Source: an uncultured Clostridia bacterium (GTDB lineage Bacteria > Bacillota > Clostridia > Christensenellales > Aristaeellaceae). Taken from it: a DNA stretch of 8,396 nucleotides. The stretch covers positions 1 through 8,396 of the forward strand of contig CAMJXZ010000137.1 of assembly GCA_946409855.1 (NCBI GenBank), read 5' to 3'. Below, piece by piece: positions 1-6,011 of this stretch; position 1 is the stretch's first letter; each line of letters opens with the position of its first letter. Under the pieces are notes generated by a model. That model saw only the letters and a list, made by a program, of their open reading frames with translations. It had not been told where the DNA came from and did no database searches. Both the position numbers and the translations under genes were made by a program.

Positions 1-586
1 TGGCCTTCAGCTCCAGCTGCATCTCCTTGCGCAGCTTCAGGTCCAGCGCGCCCAGCGGCTCGTCCAGCAGCAGCACTTCCGGCTCGTTCACCAGCGCGCG
101 GGCGATGGCGATGCGCTGCTGCTGCCCGCCGGACAGGGAGTCCACGCTCCGCTTGCCGTAGCCGGACAGGTTCACCAGGTCCAGCATCCGGTCCACCTTG
201 CGCTTGATTTCGTCCTTCGGGGTCTTTTTCAGCTTCAGGCCGAAGGCGATGTTGTCCGCCACGTTCAGGTGCGGGAACAGCGCGTATTTCTGAAAGACCG
301 TGTTGACGCGCCGCTTGTAGGCCGGCAGGCCCGTAATGTCCTGCCCGTCAAAGATCACGGTGCCCGTCGTCGGGGTCTCAAACCCGCCGATGATGCGCAG
401 CGTCGTCGTTTTGCCGCAGCCGGAGGGCCCCAGCAGCGTCACAAACTCCTTTTTGCGGATGTACAGGTTGATATGGTCCAGGACCGTCGTCCCGTCGTAC
501 TCCTTCGAGATATCGGTCGGCGTGATCAGGCGGGGCTGCTCCTCCATGCTGACATACTCAGGGAGCGTCACTTTGCTTTCTTTCAT
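1..586 (-). CDS. potA: PotA-type ABC transporter ATPase (spermidine/putrescine import), 3' end outside window
   Basis: ATP-hydrolysing subunit of a polyamine importer; it would act at the cytoplasmic face of the membrane with PotB/PotC permeases and the PotD binding protein, which should lie beyond the left edge. The first 195 residues are present. Visible motifs are the Walker A GPSGCGKT at residues 53-60, the Q-loop glutamine at 99 ([10 protein letters not shown]), the signature LSGGQ at 151-155, Walker B VLLLDE at 171-176 and the D-loop GALD at 179-182. The switch histidine and the C-terminal regulatory domain are outside the window; family members are usually about 350-380 residues. The ATG at 586 has a GGAGG about 9 bases upstream and lies 15 bases after the stop of the regulator gene, so the two are surely one transcript. 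An N-terminal extension of roughly 20 residues precedes the ABC core. Assignment to the PotA group within the CUT1/MOI ATPases rests on the core sequence and the XRE-cupin neighbour. Confidence 0.93.
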   Translation of the reverse strand, partial: MKESKVTLPEYVSMEEQPRLITPTDISKEYDGTTVLDHINLYIRKKEFVTLLGPSGCGKTTTLRIIGGFETPTTGTVIFDGQDITGLPAYKRRVNTVFQKYALFPHLNVADNIAFGLKLKKTPKDEIKRKVDRMLDLVNLSGYGKRSVDSLSGGQQQRIAIARALVNEPEVLLLDEPLGALDLKLRKEMQLELKA

Positions 587-601
587 CGCGTCTGTCCTCC
601 G

Positions 602-1150
602 TCAGAATGAAGGTGGGGTGGAGACCCACAGGATGCGCGCCTGGGTCTTGGTCCGGTTCTGCAGGTAATGGGTCTGGCCGGGGTGGATGCTGAAGCTGGC
701 CCCGGGCCGGAGCCTGGTGGCCTTCCCGCCCAGCACCAGCTGCGGGAAGCCCTGCAGCACAAAGCCGAATTCTTCCCCCTCGTGCGGCGCGATCTCTTCC
801 GTGCGCCCGCCCGGCGACAGCGTCACCAGGATGGGCTCCATCCGGTTGCGCTGGGCGCCCGGCACCAGCCACAGGACCTTTTCGCCCAGTTCCCCGTCCA
901 CCTTTTCGAACATGTCGCTCTCGCTGAAGACCACCTGTTCCTGGGCGGGCCCGGCGAAAAATTCCTGCAGGTTGGTCCCCAGGGCCTCCAGCATGTCCGT
1001 CAGCGTGGCGATGGAAGGGGAGGCCAGGTTCCGCTCCACCTGGGAGATAAAGCCCTTGGACAGCTCGCACCGGTCCGCCATCTCTTCCTGTGTCAGATTC
1101 CGCTGAATCCTCAGCTGTTTGAGCCTGTCGCCGATATCCGCGCCCGTCAT
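602..1150 (-). CDS. XRE-family regulator with C-terminal cupin domain, probable repressor of the pot operon
   Basis: A 182-residue cytoplasmic DNA-binding regulator. Residues 7-61 form an XRE helix-turn-helix (LRIQRNLTQEEMA, then SKGFISQVERN, as in the lambda Cro/SinR fold). Residues about 100-178 form a small cupin barrel with motifs PHEGEEFGFVLQG and HPGQTHYLQN. This architecture is shared with PuuR and with regulators that open potABCD operons in Bacillota, where the cupin is thought to sense polyamine or a related small molecule; ligand sensing here is inference. The ATG at 1150 is chosen because GGAAGGGGG lies 8 bases upstream. An in-frame GTG at 1159 would sit on top of that Shine-Dalgarno sequence. 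potA follows 15 bases after the stop. Two copies of a GTTTAG/CTAAAC inverted repeat lie in its own leader, which fits autorepression. Confidence 0.9.
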   Translation of the reverse strand: MTGADIGDRLKQLRIQRNLTQEEMADRCELSKGFISQVERNLASPSIATLTDMLEALGTNLQEFFAGPAQEQVVFSESDMFEKVDGELGEKVLWLVPGAQRNRMEPILVTLSPGGRTEEIAPHEGEEFGFVLQGFPQLVLGGKATRLRPGASFSIHPGQTHYLQNRTKTQARILWVSTPPSF

Positions 1151-1183
1151 GCCGCGCACCCCCTTCCGCCAAAGAGCAGGCCT

Positions 1184-1200
1184 GTTTGATCCTGCTAAAC
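1184..1200. promoter_or_regulatory. Candidate operator, second (imperfect) copy
   Basis: On the plus strand this reads GTTTGA-TCCTG-CTAAAC. It has the same arm length and 5-base spacer as the perfect site at 1218-1236, with the CTAAAC arm intact and the other arm conserved as GTTT. Its centre is 35 bp from the centre of the first copy. It lies in the 5' leader of the regulator-potA transcript, about 35 bases upstream of the start codon. That a regulator binds here is inferred from the repetition and position. Confidence 0.5.
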
Positions 1201-1217
1201 AAAAAGTTCACGCCCGG

Positions 1218-1236
1218 AGTTTAGTTTCCCTAAACT
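1218..1236. promoter_or_regulatory. Candidate operator, perfect inverted repeat in the pot operon leader
   Basis: AGTTTAG (1218-1224) and CTAAACT (1230-1236) are perfect 7-base inverted arms around a 5-base spacer. The site begins about 8 bases downstream of the transcription start predicted from the promoter at 1251-1279, where a bound repressor would block promoter escape. The adjacent XRE-cupin regulator gene is the obvious candidate for the binding protein. A hairpin role is less likely because the stem is short and AT-rich. Confidence 0.6.
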
Positions 1237-1250
1237 TTTTGGGCAGGAAC

Positions 1251-1279
1251 ATTAAACCACATTCTCTTCCGCTTGTCAA
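1251..1279 (-). promoter_or_regulatory. Housekeeping (sigma-A type) promoter of the regulator-potA operon
   Basis: Read on the minus strand: a perfect -35 TTGACA (1279-1274), a 17-base spacer and a -10 TTTAAT (1256-1251). The spacer ends in TGG, which gives the extended -10 form TG-n before the hexamer. Transcription is predicted to start near 1244, leaving a leader of about 95 bases that contains both operator-like repeats. Confidence 0.8.
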
Positions 1280-1303
1280 TCCCCCGGAAAAAAATGTATG
1301 ATT
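1273..1303 (+). promoter_or_regulatory. Possible weak housekeeping promoter for the secreted-protein gene, overlapping the divergent -35
   Basis: On the plus strand TTGTCA (1273-1278) and TATGAT (1298-1303) resemble -35 and -10 elements, but the spacer is 19 bases, longer than optimal. The -35 lies on the complement of the minus-strand TTGACA, because TTGTCAA reads as a -35 on both strands. If used, the transcript would carry a leader of about 135 bases including the hairpin at 1326-1350. This competes with the ECF-like promoter at 1369-1397 as the source of expression. Confidence 0.3.
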
Positions 1304-1325
1304 TTTTCCTGTTTGTCTTCCCCCG

Positions 1326-1350
1326 CCCGTCCCCGTGCGGCGGGGACGGG
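1326..1350. other. Strong GC-rich hairpin in the divergent intergenic region
   Basis: CCCGTCCCCG (1326-1335) and CGGGGACGGG (1341-1350) form a perfect 10-base stem with a TGCGG loop. On neither strand is it followed by a clear T tract, so a classical terminator is not supported. It lies between the two candidate plus-strand promoters, so it could attenuate or insulate readthrough from the upstream one. The stem is seen directly; any role is inference. Confidence 0.45.
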
Positions 1351-1368
1351 AAAATTTACAATCCCGAC

Positions 1369-1397
1369 GGAAACAGACCACCCGTTTCAAACGTATA
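1369..1397 (+). promoter_or_regulatory. Candidate ECF-sigma promoter upstream of the secreted-protein gene
   Basis: GGAAAC (1369-1374), a 17-base spacer and CGTATA (1392-1397) resemble the AAC-containing -35 and CGT-containing -10 recognised by many ECF sigma factors, for example the sigma-W type TGAAAC/CGTATA of Bacillus. Predicted transcription start is near 1404-1405, 43 bases before the ATG. An ECF sigma gene lies at 5331-5882, so this could be one of its targets. The match is to a general consensus; the specificity of the local sigma factor is unknown. Confidence 0.45.
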
Positions 1398-1405
1398 TAA
1401 GAATG

Positions 1406-1430
1406 GGGAAGGCGGTGAAAGGGCCTTCCC
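1406..1430 (+). other. 5'-end stem-loop in the leader of the secreted-protein mRNA
   Basis: GGGAAGGC (1406-1413) and GCCTTCCC (1423-1430) make a perfect 8-base stem with a 9-base loop. It ends 3 bases before the ribosome binding site AAAGGAG (1434-1440). If transcription starts near 1405, the mRNA would begin with this hairpin, a placement known to protect transcripts from 5'-dependent decay. The pairing is direct; the role is inferred. Confidence 0.4.
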
Positions 1431-1447
1431 GGGAAAGGAGTTATATC

Positions 1448-2458
1448 ATGAAAAAAACATTGGCATGGGCACTGAGCCTGATCCTGGCGCTGTCTGCCGC
1501 GGGCGCGCTGGCGCAGGCGCCGGAAACCGTTTTTGACCGGATCGCCGGCCTGAGCTGGTCCTTCAGCAGCGGCGTGGGCGCCTGGTCCACGGACCTGACG
1601 ATCCGGAAAGACGGCACCTTCCGCGGGGAATTCCACGACGGCGAGATGGGCGAAACCGGCGAAGGCTACCCGGACGGTACCGTCTACGGCTGCCTCTTCA
1701 GCGGGAAAATGACCCAGGTGGAGCAGGTGGATGAAAACACCTGGAAGCTCCGGGTCGATTCGCTCGTCCCGGAGGAAGGGCAGGTCCCGGAGGTGATCGA
1801 AGACGGCGTCCGCTATGTGACTTCGGAACCCTACGGCCTGAGCGAAGGGGACGAAATGCTTCTGTACGCGCCCGGAACGCCCCTGAGCGTTTTCGACGAG
1901 GACATGGTGATGTGGACGCACGCGCTGGAGCAGGACGATCCGCCCGCCGCGCTGGAAACCTGGTTCCTTTCAAGCGAAAAGAACGGCAGCGGTTTCGTGG
2001 GATATCCGGAGGAGGCGGCGATGCCCAACCCGTGGCAGGAGATGACCGCGGAGGAACTCGAAGCGGCGTCCGGCCTGCGCTTTGCCGTGCCGCAGGACGC
2101 CCGGCAGATCGTCTACCGGTATCTGGCAAACGAACACCTGGCGGAAATGCAGTTCACCCTGGACGACGACGAATTCTGCGCCCGCGTCCAGCCCGCCGCG
2201 CTTCAGGAAGGCGAGCTGATGAACATCTCCGGGATCTATATGGGCATGGAATATGAAGAGCCCATCACCGTCGGTCACTGCGCCGGCACCATCGGCCTGG
2301 CCCAGACCGGCAGCCAGGACTGGGTGGAGCTGTGCCTGTGGTACGACCCGGCCCCCGGGCTGATGTATTCCCTCTCCGTGCACACGATCGATCCCGACGG
2401 CTTGGACCTGACGGCGGTCGCCCAGCAGGTTTACGTGCCCATGCAGGGAGACAGATGA
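1448..2458 (+). CDS. Exported protein of unknown function
   Basis: A 336-residue protein that I do not recognise as a named family. Residues 1-22 are a classical signal peptide (MKK, hydrophobic core, AGALA then cleavage before QA) with no lipobox, so it is probably released or wall-retained. Residues about 30-110 look like an antiparallel beta domain rich in Trp, Gly and charged residues. Residues about 198-333 (ELEAASGLRFAVP through a final LDLTAVAQQVYVP) weakly resemble the DUF4367-type domains found in clostridial secreted and sigma-associated proteins; this is only a visual impression. The mature protein is strongly acidic. The ATG at 1448 is chosen over upstream in-frame ATGs (1298, 1403) because AAAGGAG lies 7 bases before it and the signal peptide starts there. 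It stands alone, divergent from the pot operon and convergent with the peptidase gene, and is followed by its own terminator. Confidence 0.85.
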   Translation: MKKTLAWALSLILALSAAGALAQAPETVFDRIAGLSWSFSSGVGAWSTDLTIRKDGTFRGEFHDGEMGETGEGYPDGTVYGCLFSGKMTQVEQVDENTWKLRVDSLVPEEGQVPEVIEDGVRYVTSEPYGLSEGDEMLLYAPGTPLSVFDEDMVMWTHALEQDDPPAALETWFLSSEKNGSGFVGYPEEAAMPNPWQEMTAEELEAASGLRFAVPQDARQIVYRYLANEHLAEMQFTLDDDEFCARVQPAALQEGELMNISGIYMGMEYEEPITVGHCAGTIGLAQTGSQDWVELCLWYDPAPGLMYSLSVHTIDPDGLDLTAVAQQVYVPMQGDR

Positions 2459-2460
2459 CG

Positions 2461-2498
2461 AAAAACGCCCCCCGCCGCCACGCCAAAGCGGCGGCGGG
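2461..2498 (-). terminator. Hairpin terminator for the minus-strand sigma/peptidase operon
   Basis: CCCGCCGCC (2471-2479) and GGCGGCGGG (2490-2498) form a perfect 9-base stem. Read on the minus strand the stem is followed by a G-rich stretch and a TTTTT run (2465-2461). It lies about 110 bases beyond the stop of the C11 peptidase gene and starts right after the stop codon of the convergent gene. Confidence 0.55.
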
Positions 2499-2530
2499 AA
2501 GCCGAAAAACAGCATCACACAGCGCAAAGA

Positions 2531-2562
2531 CCGGGCCGCTTTCACAGCGGCCCGGCCTTTTT
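2531..2562 (+). terminator. Rho-independent terminator for the exported-protein gene
   Basis: CCGGGCCGCT (2531-2540) and AGCGGCCCGG (2546-2555) form a perfect 10-base stem with loop TTCAC. The stem is followed by CC and TTTTT on the plus strand, then more T-rich sequence. It lies about 75 bases after the stop at 2458. A short AAAG before the stem gives only a weak T tract on the minus strand. Confidence 0.85.
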
Positions 2563-2610
2563 GTATTTTATTTTTCCCCGGCGGCCTGTGTCACTGCCCC
2601 GCCGTCTTTT

Positions 2611-4542
2611 TTATTCCTCCAGCTCGAACAGCTCCGAGGCGTATGGGGCGTTGTAAACATCCACCAGGACGATCTGCAGCCAGTAGCGGCAGCCATCCCT
2701 CCGGGGAAGCGGCACTTCCTCCAGCTCCACGCGGTCTCCCAGCGGGCATTCGTACCCCGCAATTATTCCGGCTTTCTCCCACTGTGTGAAGGGGATCAGC
2801 CTGTCCCGGTTGTCCCTCGTGGGCACGTTTGCGCCGGAAGTAAATGCGATCTTGTCATAGTCCGTCAGCTCGATCTGCTCCCGGCCGGTATCCAGGCGGC
2901 TGTCGTCACTGGGACGGACGGAAAGAAGGTTCCACCGGCCGGTATCCGGGTCATGGCTGATCAGGAGCGTCACATTTCCTTCCGGCCACGGAGGCAGACC
3001 GTCGTCATGTTTGCGGTGCAGCTTGCCGACCGTCCGGCAAAGGGCGCCCTGTCCCCCCGCCTGCCGCAGGGTCGGGATCAGCGGCGCCGTGTATTCTCCG
3101 GAGCGGATCCGCAGCGTGGTGCCCGCGTAATCGGCGCGCACGGTGTTTCCGGCGATCGTGCAGTTGTCCCCCGAATACACGAGACGGAATCCTTCGCCGG
3201 GGGTTTCTTCCAGGATGAGGTAATACGCCCAGGACAGCTCGCTGAGCTGGTCGTCCGTCAGCACCACCGAATAGGGCTCTTCCCCCTGGACCGGGGTGGT
3301 GAAGGGCGTCTGGCTGCCCGCCCGCAGGGCCGCCTCGTAGTGATCCATGAAGTTCAGCCATTTTTCCCCCGGGGCAAGCCGGTCCAGCGCTTCCCGCCAG
3401 AAGCGCTGGTGCGTCCGCTCCGCGTTCTGCGGGAAATAGACCGCCAGGCCTTTTTCCCCTTCTTTCTCATCGCTCCGGGGCGCCAGCACGCAGGCCCGCA
3501 GACTGTCCAGCACAGGGCCGGCGTCCGCCAGCGCCTCGCCGTATTCCGACGCCAGGCAGAACAGGTCCACCAGGTCGTACTCCGTATCGGTGGAACGCAT
3601 CGCCCCCCGGCTCTTCGTCCGCACGCCGCTGACGGCGGTAAACTGCCCCGTCTGCAGCTGACTGTCCAGGGCCGAAAAGAACCCGTTCAGCGCCGGCCCC
3701 AGGCCCTGCGCCCGGGCCATATCCACCAGCGTCAGGGCGTAGTTCTCCTGTTCCAGGTACGCCGGTTCCCGGCCGTATACCTCATCGATAAAGCGCGCGT
3801 AGCCGGACACGACGGCCCGGCCGGCGGCCTCCCCGTCCGTGTCTGCCCCGAGGGTCTTCAGGAACCCGTAATCCCAGCCCTCGGCCGGCTCCAGGTCCTC
3901 CGACGCCACCATGTAGCGGGCGAAGGGCGCGAACGCCAGCACCGTCTCCGCGCTGGCCATCATGCAGGCGTCAAAGCCGATCAGGGAAAGGGGCCGCTCC
4001 CGGACGCCAGCGCCATCCAGCGCGGAAACGCTCTCCGGCAGGGTCAGCCGCGCGTCCGCTGAGGTCAGGTCGCTGCCAAAGCCCTCCATGGGCCCGAAGC
4101 CGTGGTTCCAGAAGATCAGGGCGGCCGGGGTTTCCGGGTCTTCGGGCAGCCAAGCAAGCAGCCGGCTTAAGGTATCCGGGCTGCCCATCCCGCCCGGCTT
4201 TTCGCCGAGCAGTTCCCGGCCCTCCCCGGTGACGCGCCAGACGCAGCACCGGTTGGCGGGGATATCCCGGCTGCGCCAGCTTTCGGCGCCGCCCGTCATG
4301 ACGATCAGCTCGGTATCTTCCCGCACCGAGGCCTGCATTTCGGCAAGATCCTCCGTGGCGTTGCCGCCGGGCATGAACAGGCCGTCCCCGCTTTCCAGGT
4401 CGGACCCGACCATGTACACAAGCACCGTCCACCCGGGCTTTTCCGCCCCGGCCGGGCAGCAGGAAAGCACCAGCGCCAGCGCCAGCAGGGCCGCTGCCGT
4501 CCTGGTCCTTCCGGAAACATTCCGGACATGGATCTGTTTCAT
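2611..4542 (-). CDS. Exported clostripain-family (C11) cysteine peptidase
   Basis: A 643-residue cysteine peptidase of the caspase-like clan CD. Family C11 enzymes cleave after Arg or Lys. Residues 1-33 are a signal peptide (basic start, long Ala/Leu core, PAGA before EK), so it acts outside the membrane. The core starts with WTVLVYMVGSDLE at 38-50. The catalytic histidine is in LIFWNHGFG (His147) and the cysteine in LIGFDACMM (Cys193). MVASEDLEPAEGWDY (211-225) and GLAVYFP (365-371) are further family landmarks. The His-Cys distance of 46 equals that in the characterised PmC11 (His133/Cys179), which activates by cleavage after a Lys 14 residues past the His; here Arg165 is the nearest basic residue in that loop. 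Residues about 420-643 form an unrecognised C-terminal extension. The ATG at 4542 has GGGAGG just upstream; an in-frame TTG at 4554 overlaps that site. It is the last gene of the sigma/anti-sigma cluster, 108 bases after it, with no terminator between. Confidence 0.92.
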   Translation of the reverse strand: MKQIHVRNVSGRTRTAAALLALALVLSCCPAGAEKPGWTVLVYMVGSDLESGDGLFMPGGNATEDLAEMQASVREDTELIVMTGGAESWRSRDIPANRCCVWRVTGEGRELLGEKPGGMGSPDTLSRLLAWLPEDPETPAALIFWNHGFGPMEGFGSDLTSADARLTLPESVSALDGAGVRERPLSLIGFDACMMASAETVLAFAPFARYMVASEDLEPAEGWDYGFLKTLGADTDGEAAGRAVVSGYARFIDEVYGREPAYLEQENYALTLVDMARAQGLGPALNGFFSALDSQLQTGQFTAVSGVRTKSRGAMRSTDTEYDLVDLFCLASEYGEALADAGPVLDSLRACVLAPRSDEKEGEKGLAVYFPQNAERTHQRFWREALDRLAPGEKWLNFMDHYEAALRAGSQTPFTTPVQGEEPYSVVLTDDQLSELSWAYYLILEETPGEGFRLVYSGDNCTIAGNTVRADYAGTTLRIRSGEYTAPLIPTLRQAGGQGALCRTVGKLHRKHDDGLPPWPEGNVTLLISHDPDTGRWNLLSVRPSDDSRLDTGREQIELTDYDKIAFTSGANVPTRDNRDRLIPFTQWEKAGIIAGYECPLGDRVELEEVPLPRRDGCRYWLQIVLVDVYNAPYASELFELEE

Positions 4543-4650
4543 AAGTCCTCCCAAACTGTCCGTCCCTCCGCCGCCGGCCCGCCCCGCTTTTTCAGCCGGA
4601 CAGGCGCCCGGCGGGCTTTCCGGGGATCCGATGGGTTTTCTGTCCTCCAG

Positions 4651-5334
4651 TCAGGCCGGTTTGACCACCGTCCTGAGCGCGCTGATAAAATCCTCCCCGG
4701 ACAGTTCACCGGAGGACAGCACGATATAAAGCCCCGCCCGTTCGTACGCGCAGTAGCGGATGCCGGTATCCGGGTCCTGCGCCAGGACGACGGAAGCGCC
4801 GTTCACCGTCTGCCGGGCCAAAAGCGCCGTGTACAGCGGCGGCGCGTCGCCGGTGACGGAAACGTCCAGCGTTTTGCCGTTCGCTTCTATGGTCAGGTTC
4901 CCCAGGCGCCGGGTGACGCCGTTCAGCGTCTGCGTCCCGGCTTTTCCCTCGGTCACCGTGCCGCCCAAAAACAGGGTTTCCGGCGCGCAGCCGAAGGTCT
5001 CCTCAAAGGAAAGGACCTGCGTCCCCCCGCCCCGGGCCCCGCCCTGGGGCAGGGAGCTCAGTCGGATGCTTTCAAAGGTATACGCGCCGCCCCTGCCGGA
5101 CAGCCCCACAACCAGCAGCACCAGGCAGGCGGCCGCCGTCAGCACGGCCGCCGGGATCTGCCAGCGGAAGGCGGGCTTCCCGCCGGCCCCGGCTTTCGCC
5201 TGAGTCTCCCGAAGGCGGCGGTTTTCCGCCAGCATCTTCTGCAGGGTTTCCTTCGCCTTTTCCTCGGGGATATGCAGTTCGTCCATCTGCCGGACGTATT
5301 CCGGTCTGTTCATCGTTTCCCCCGGTTTGCTCAT
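4651..5334 (-). CDS. Single-pass membrane protein, probable anti-sigma factor of the adjacent ECF sigma
   Basis: A 227-residue protein with a charged N-terminal region that looks alpha-helical (IPEEKAKETLQKMLAENRRL, 22-41), one transmembrane segment at about 59-79 and a 150-residue outer domain. This is the layout of anti-sigma factors: the cytoplasmic part holds the sigma factor and the outer part senses. There is no HxxxCxxC zinc motif in the N-terminal part, so it is not a classic ZAS-type anti-sigma, and I cannot name a family. The outer domain ends in GLYIVLSSGELSGEDFISAL, a pattern reminiscent of sensor domains in clostridial sigma operons. Its ATG at 5334 overlaps the TGA of the sigma gene (ATGA), with GGTGAG 5 bases upstream, implying translational coupling. 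An alternative ATG at 5313 has a better-spaced GGGGG and would shorten the protein by 7 residues. The role is inferred from position and topology, not homology. Confidence 0.75.
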   Translation of the reverse strand: MSKPGETMNRPEYVRQMDELHIPEEKAKETLQKMLAENRRLRETQAKAGAGGKPAFRWQIPAAVLTAAACLVLLVVGLSGRGGAYTFESIRLSSLPQGGARGGGTQVLSFEETFGCAPETLFLGGTVTEGKAGTQTLNGVTRRLGNLTIEANGKTLDVSVTGDAPPLYTALLARQTVNGASVVLAQDPDTGIRYCAYERAGLYIVLSSGELSGEDFISALRTVVKPA

Positions 5335-5882
5335 AGTCTCACCCGTCCTTCCAGCTGTTTGCGGAGCGCGTCCCGCGCGCGGGACAGCCTGGTTTTGACC
5401 GCCGCTTCCGACAGGCGCAGCACCTGCGCGATCCGCCGGACCGGTAAATTCTCATAATAGAACAAATGGATCACGACCCTGGCCGTATCCGGCAGAGCGG
5501 CGACCGCCTCGGCCGTCAGCTCCGCGTTCAGGTCGTCCGGCGGGGCTTCCGCCGCCGGCTCCCCGGCGCCGTCCGTTTCTTCCCCGCCGTCCCCCCGGTC
5601 CGGCTTGTCCAGCTGATCGTCAAAGTAGACGGTCTTCCGTTCCCAGAAGCTCCGGAAGTGCTTGTGGCAGGCGTTGATCGTCACGCGAATCAGCCAGGCC
5701 TTCAGGTGCTCCTCACCGCGGATCCGGTCCGAATAGCGCACCAGCGCCATGAAAACATCCTGCTGGATATCGTCCGCCTTGGCCCGGTCCTGCAGCTTGA
5801 CAAAGGCCAGCCGGTACACCATATCGCCGTAGGTCCTATAGGCATTGGTCAGTTCCTCGTCCGTCATCCGTACGCCGTTCAT
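5331..5882 (-). CDS. ECF-type RNA polymerase sigma factor
   Basis: A 183-residue extracytoplasmic-function sigma factor directing RNA polymerase to a special promoter set. The sigma-2 domain spans about 15-83, with the core-binding helix ADDIQQDVFMAL (36-47) and the -10-recognition segment LKAWLIRVTINACHKHFR (60-77). A long acidic Gly/Pro-rich linker covers 84-122. The sigma-4 domain spans about 124-178, with helix-turn-helix RRIAQVLRLSEAAVKTRL (149-166) for the -35 element. Sigma-1 and sigma-3 are absent, as usual for the group. The ATG at 5882 is preferred: GAGGGG ends 6 bases upstream, whereas the in-frame ATG at 5888 directly abuts that site. The end overlaps the membrane-partner gene by 4 bases. 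Transcription comes from a housekeeping-type promoter at 5917-5945, so no autoregulation is evident. The subgroup cannot be settled by eye. Confidence 0.93.
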   Translation of the reverse strand: MNGVRMTDEELTNAYRTYGDMVYRLAFVKLQDRAKADDIQQDVFMALVRYSDRIRGEEHLKAWLIRVTINACHKHFRSFWERKTVYFDDQLDKPDRGDGGEETDGAGEPAAEAPPDDLNAELTAEAVAALPDTARVVIHLFYYENLPVRRIAQVLRLSEAAVKTRLSRARDALRKQLEGRVRL

Positions 5883-5916
5883 GTGCATCCCCTCTTAATC
5901 ATTCCTCTTACAGGGG

Positions 5917-5945
5917 ATTATAGCATGAAACGGCGGCTCAGGCAA
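5917..5945 (-). promoter_or_regulatory. Housekeeping promoter of the ECF sigma operon
   Basis: On the minus strand: -35 TTGCCT (5945-5940), a 17-base spacer and a perfect -10 TATAAT (5922-5917), with an extended -10 TGC directly before it. Predicted start is near 5910, giving a leader of about 28 bases. Nothing like an ECF AAC/CGT promoter is seen here, so basal expression by the main sigma factor is expected. Confidence 0.75.
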
Positions 5946-5966
5946 TCCTTCATGTGAACGGAAGAC

Positions 5967-5993
5967 GGGGCATCGTCATTCCGGCGACGCCCC
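5967..5993 (-). terminator. Probable terminator after the serine protease gene
   Basis: GGGGCATCG (5967-5975) and CGACGCCCC (5985-5993) form a 9-base stem with one G-T wobble and a 9-base loop, just past the protease stop at 6012. The minus-strand side lacks a real T tract (GTCTTCC follows), so termination may be partial and the protease transcript could read into the sigma operon. The plus-strand side has AATGTTTTAT. Confidence 0.45.
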
Positions 5994-6011
5994 AATGTTT
6001 TATAGGATGGA

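Noticed and set aside
668..1189. Plus-strand open frames opposite the XRE-cupin gene
   Set aside because: The minus-strand protein has clear HTH and cupin motifs; the opposite frames have no domain and no ribosome site.
1208..1921. Minus-strand open frame of 237 codons across the divergent promoter region
   Set aside because: It overlaps the promoters, hairpins and 5' part of the exported-protein gene, has no recognisable domain, and shadow-type composition.
2332..4062. Long plus-strand open frame opposite the C11 peptidase
   Set aside because: It is antisense to a clear protease gene with intact catalytic motifs. Its Arg/Pro/Gly-rich composition is that of a GC-rich shadow frame.
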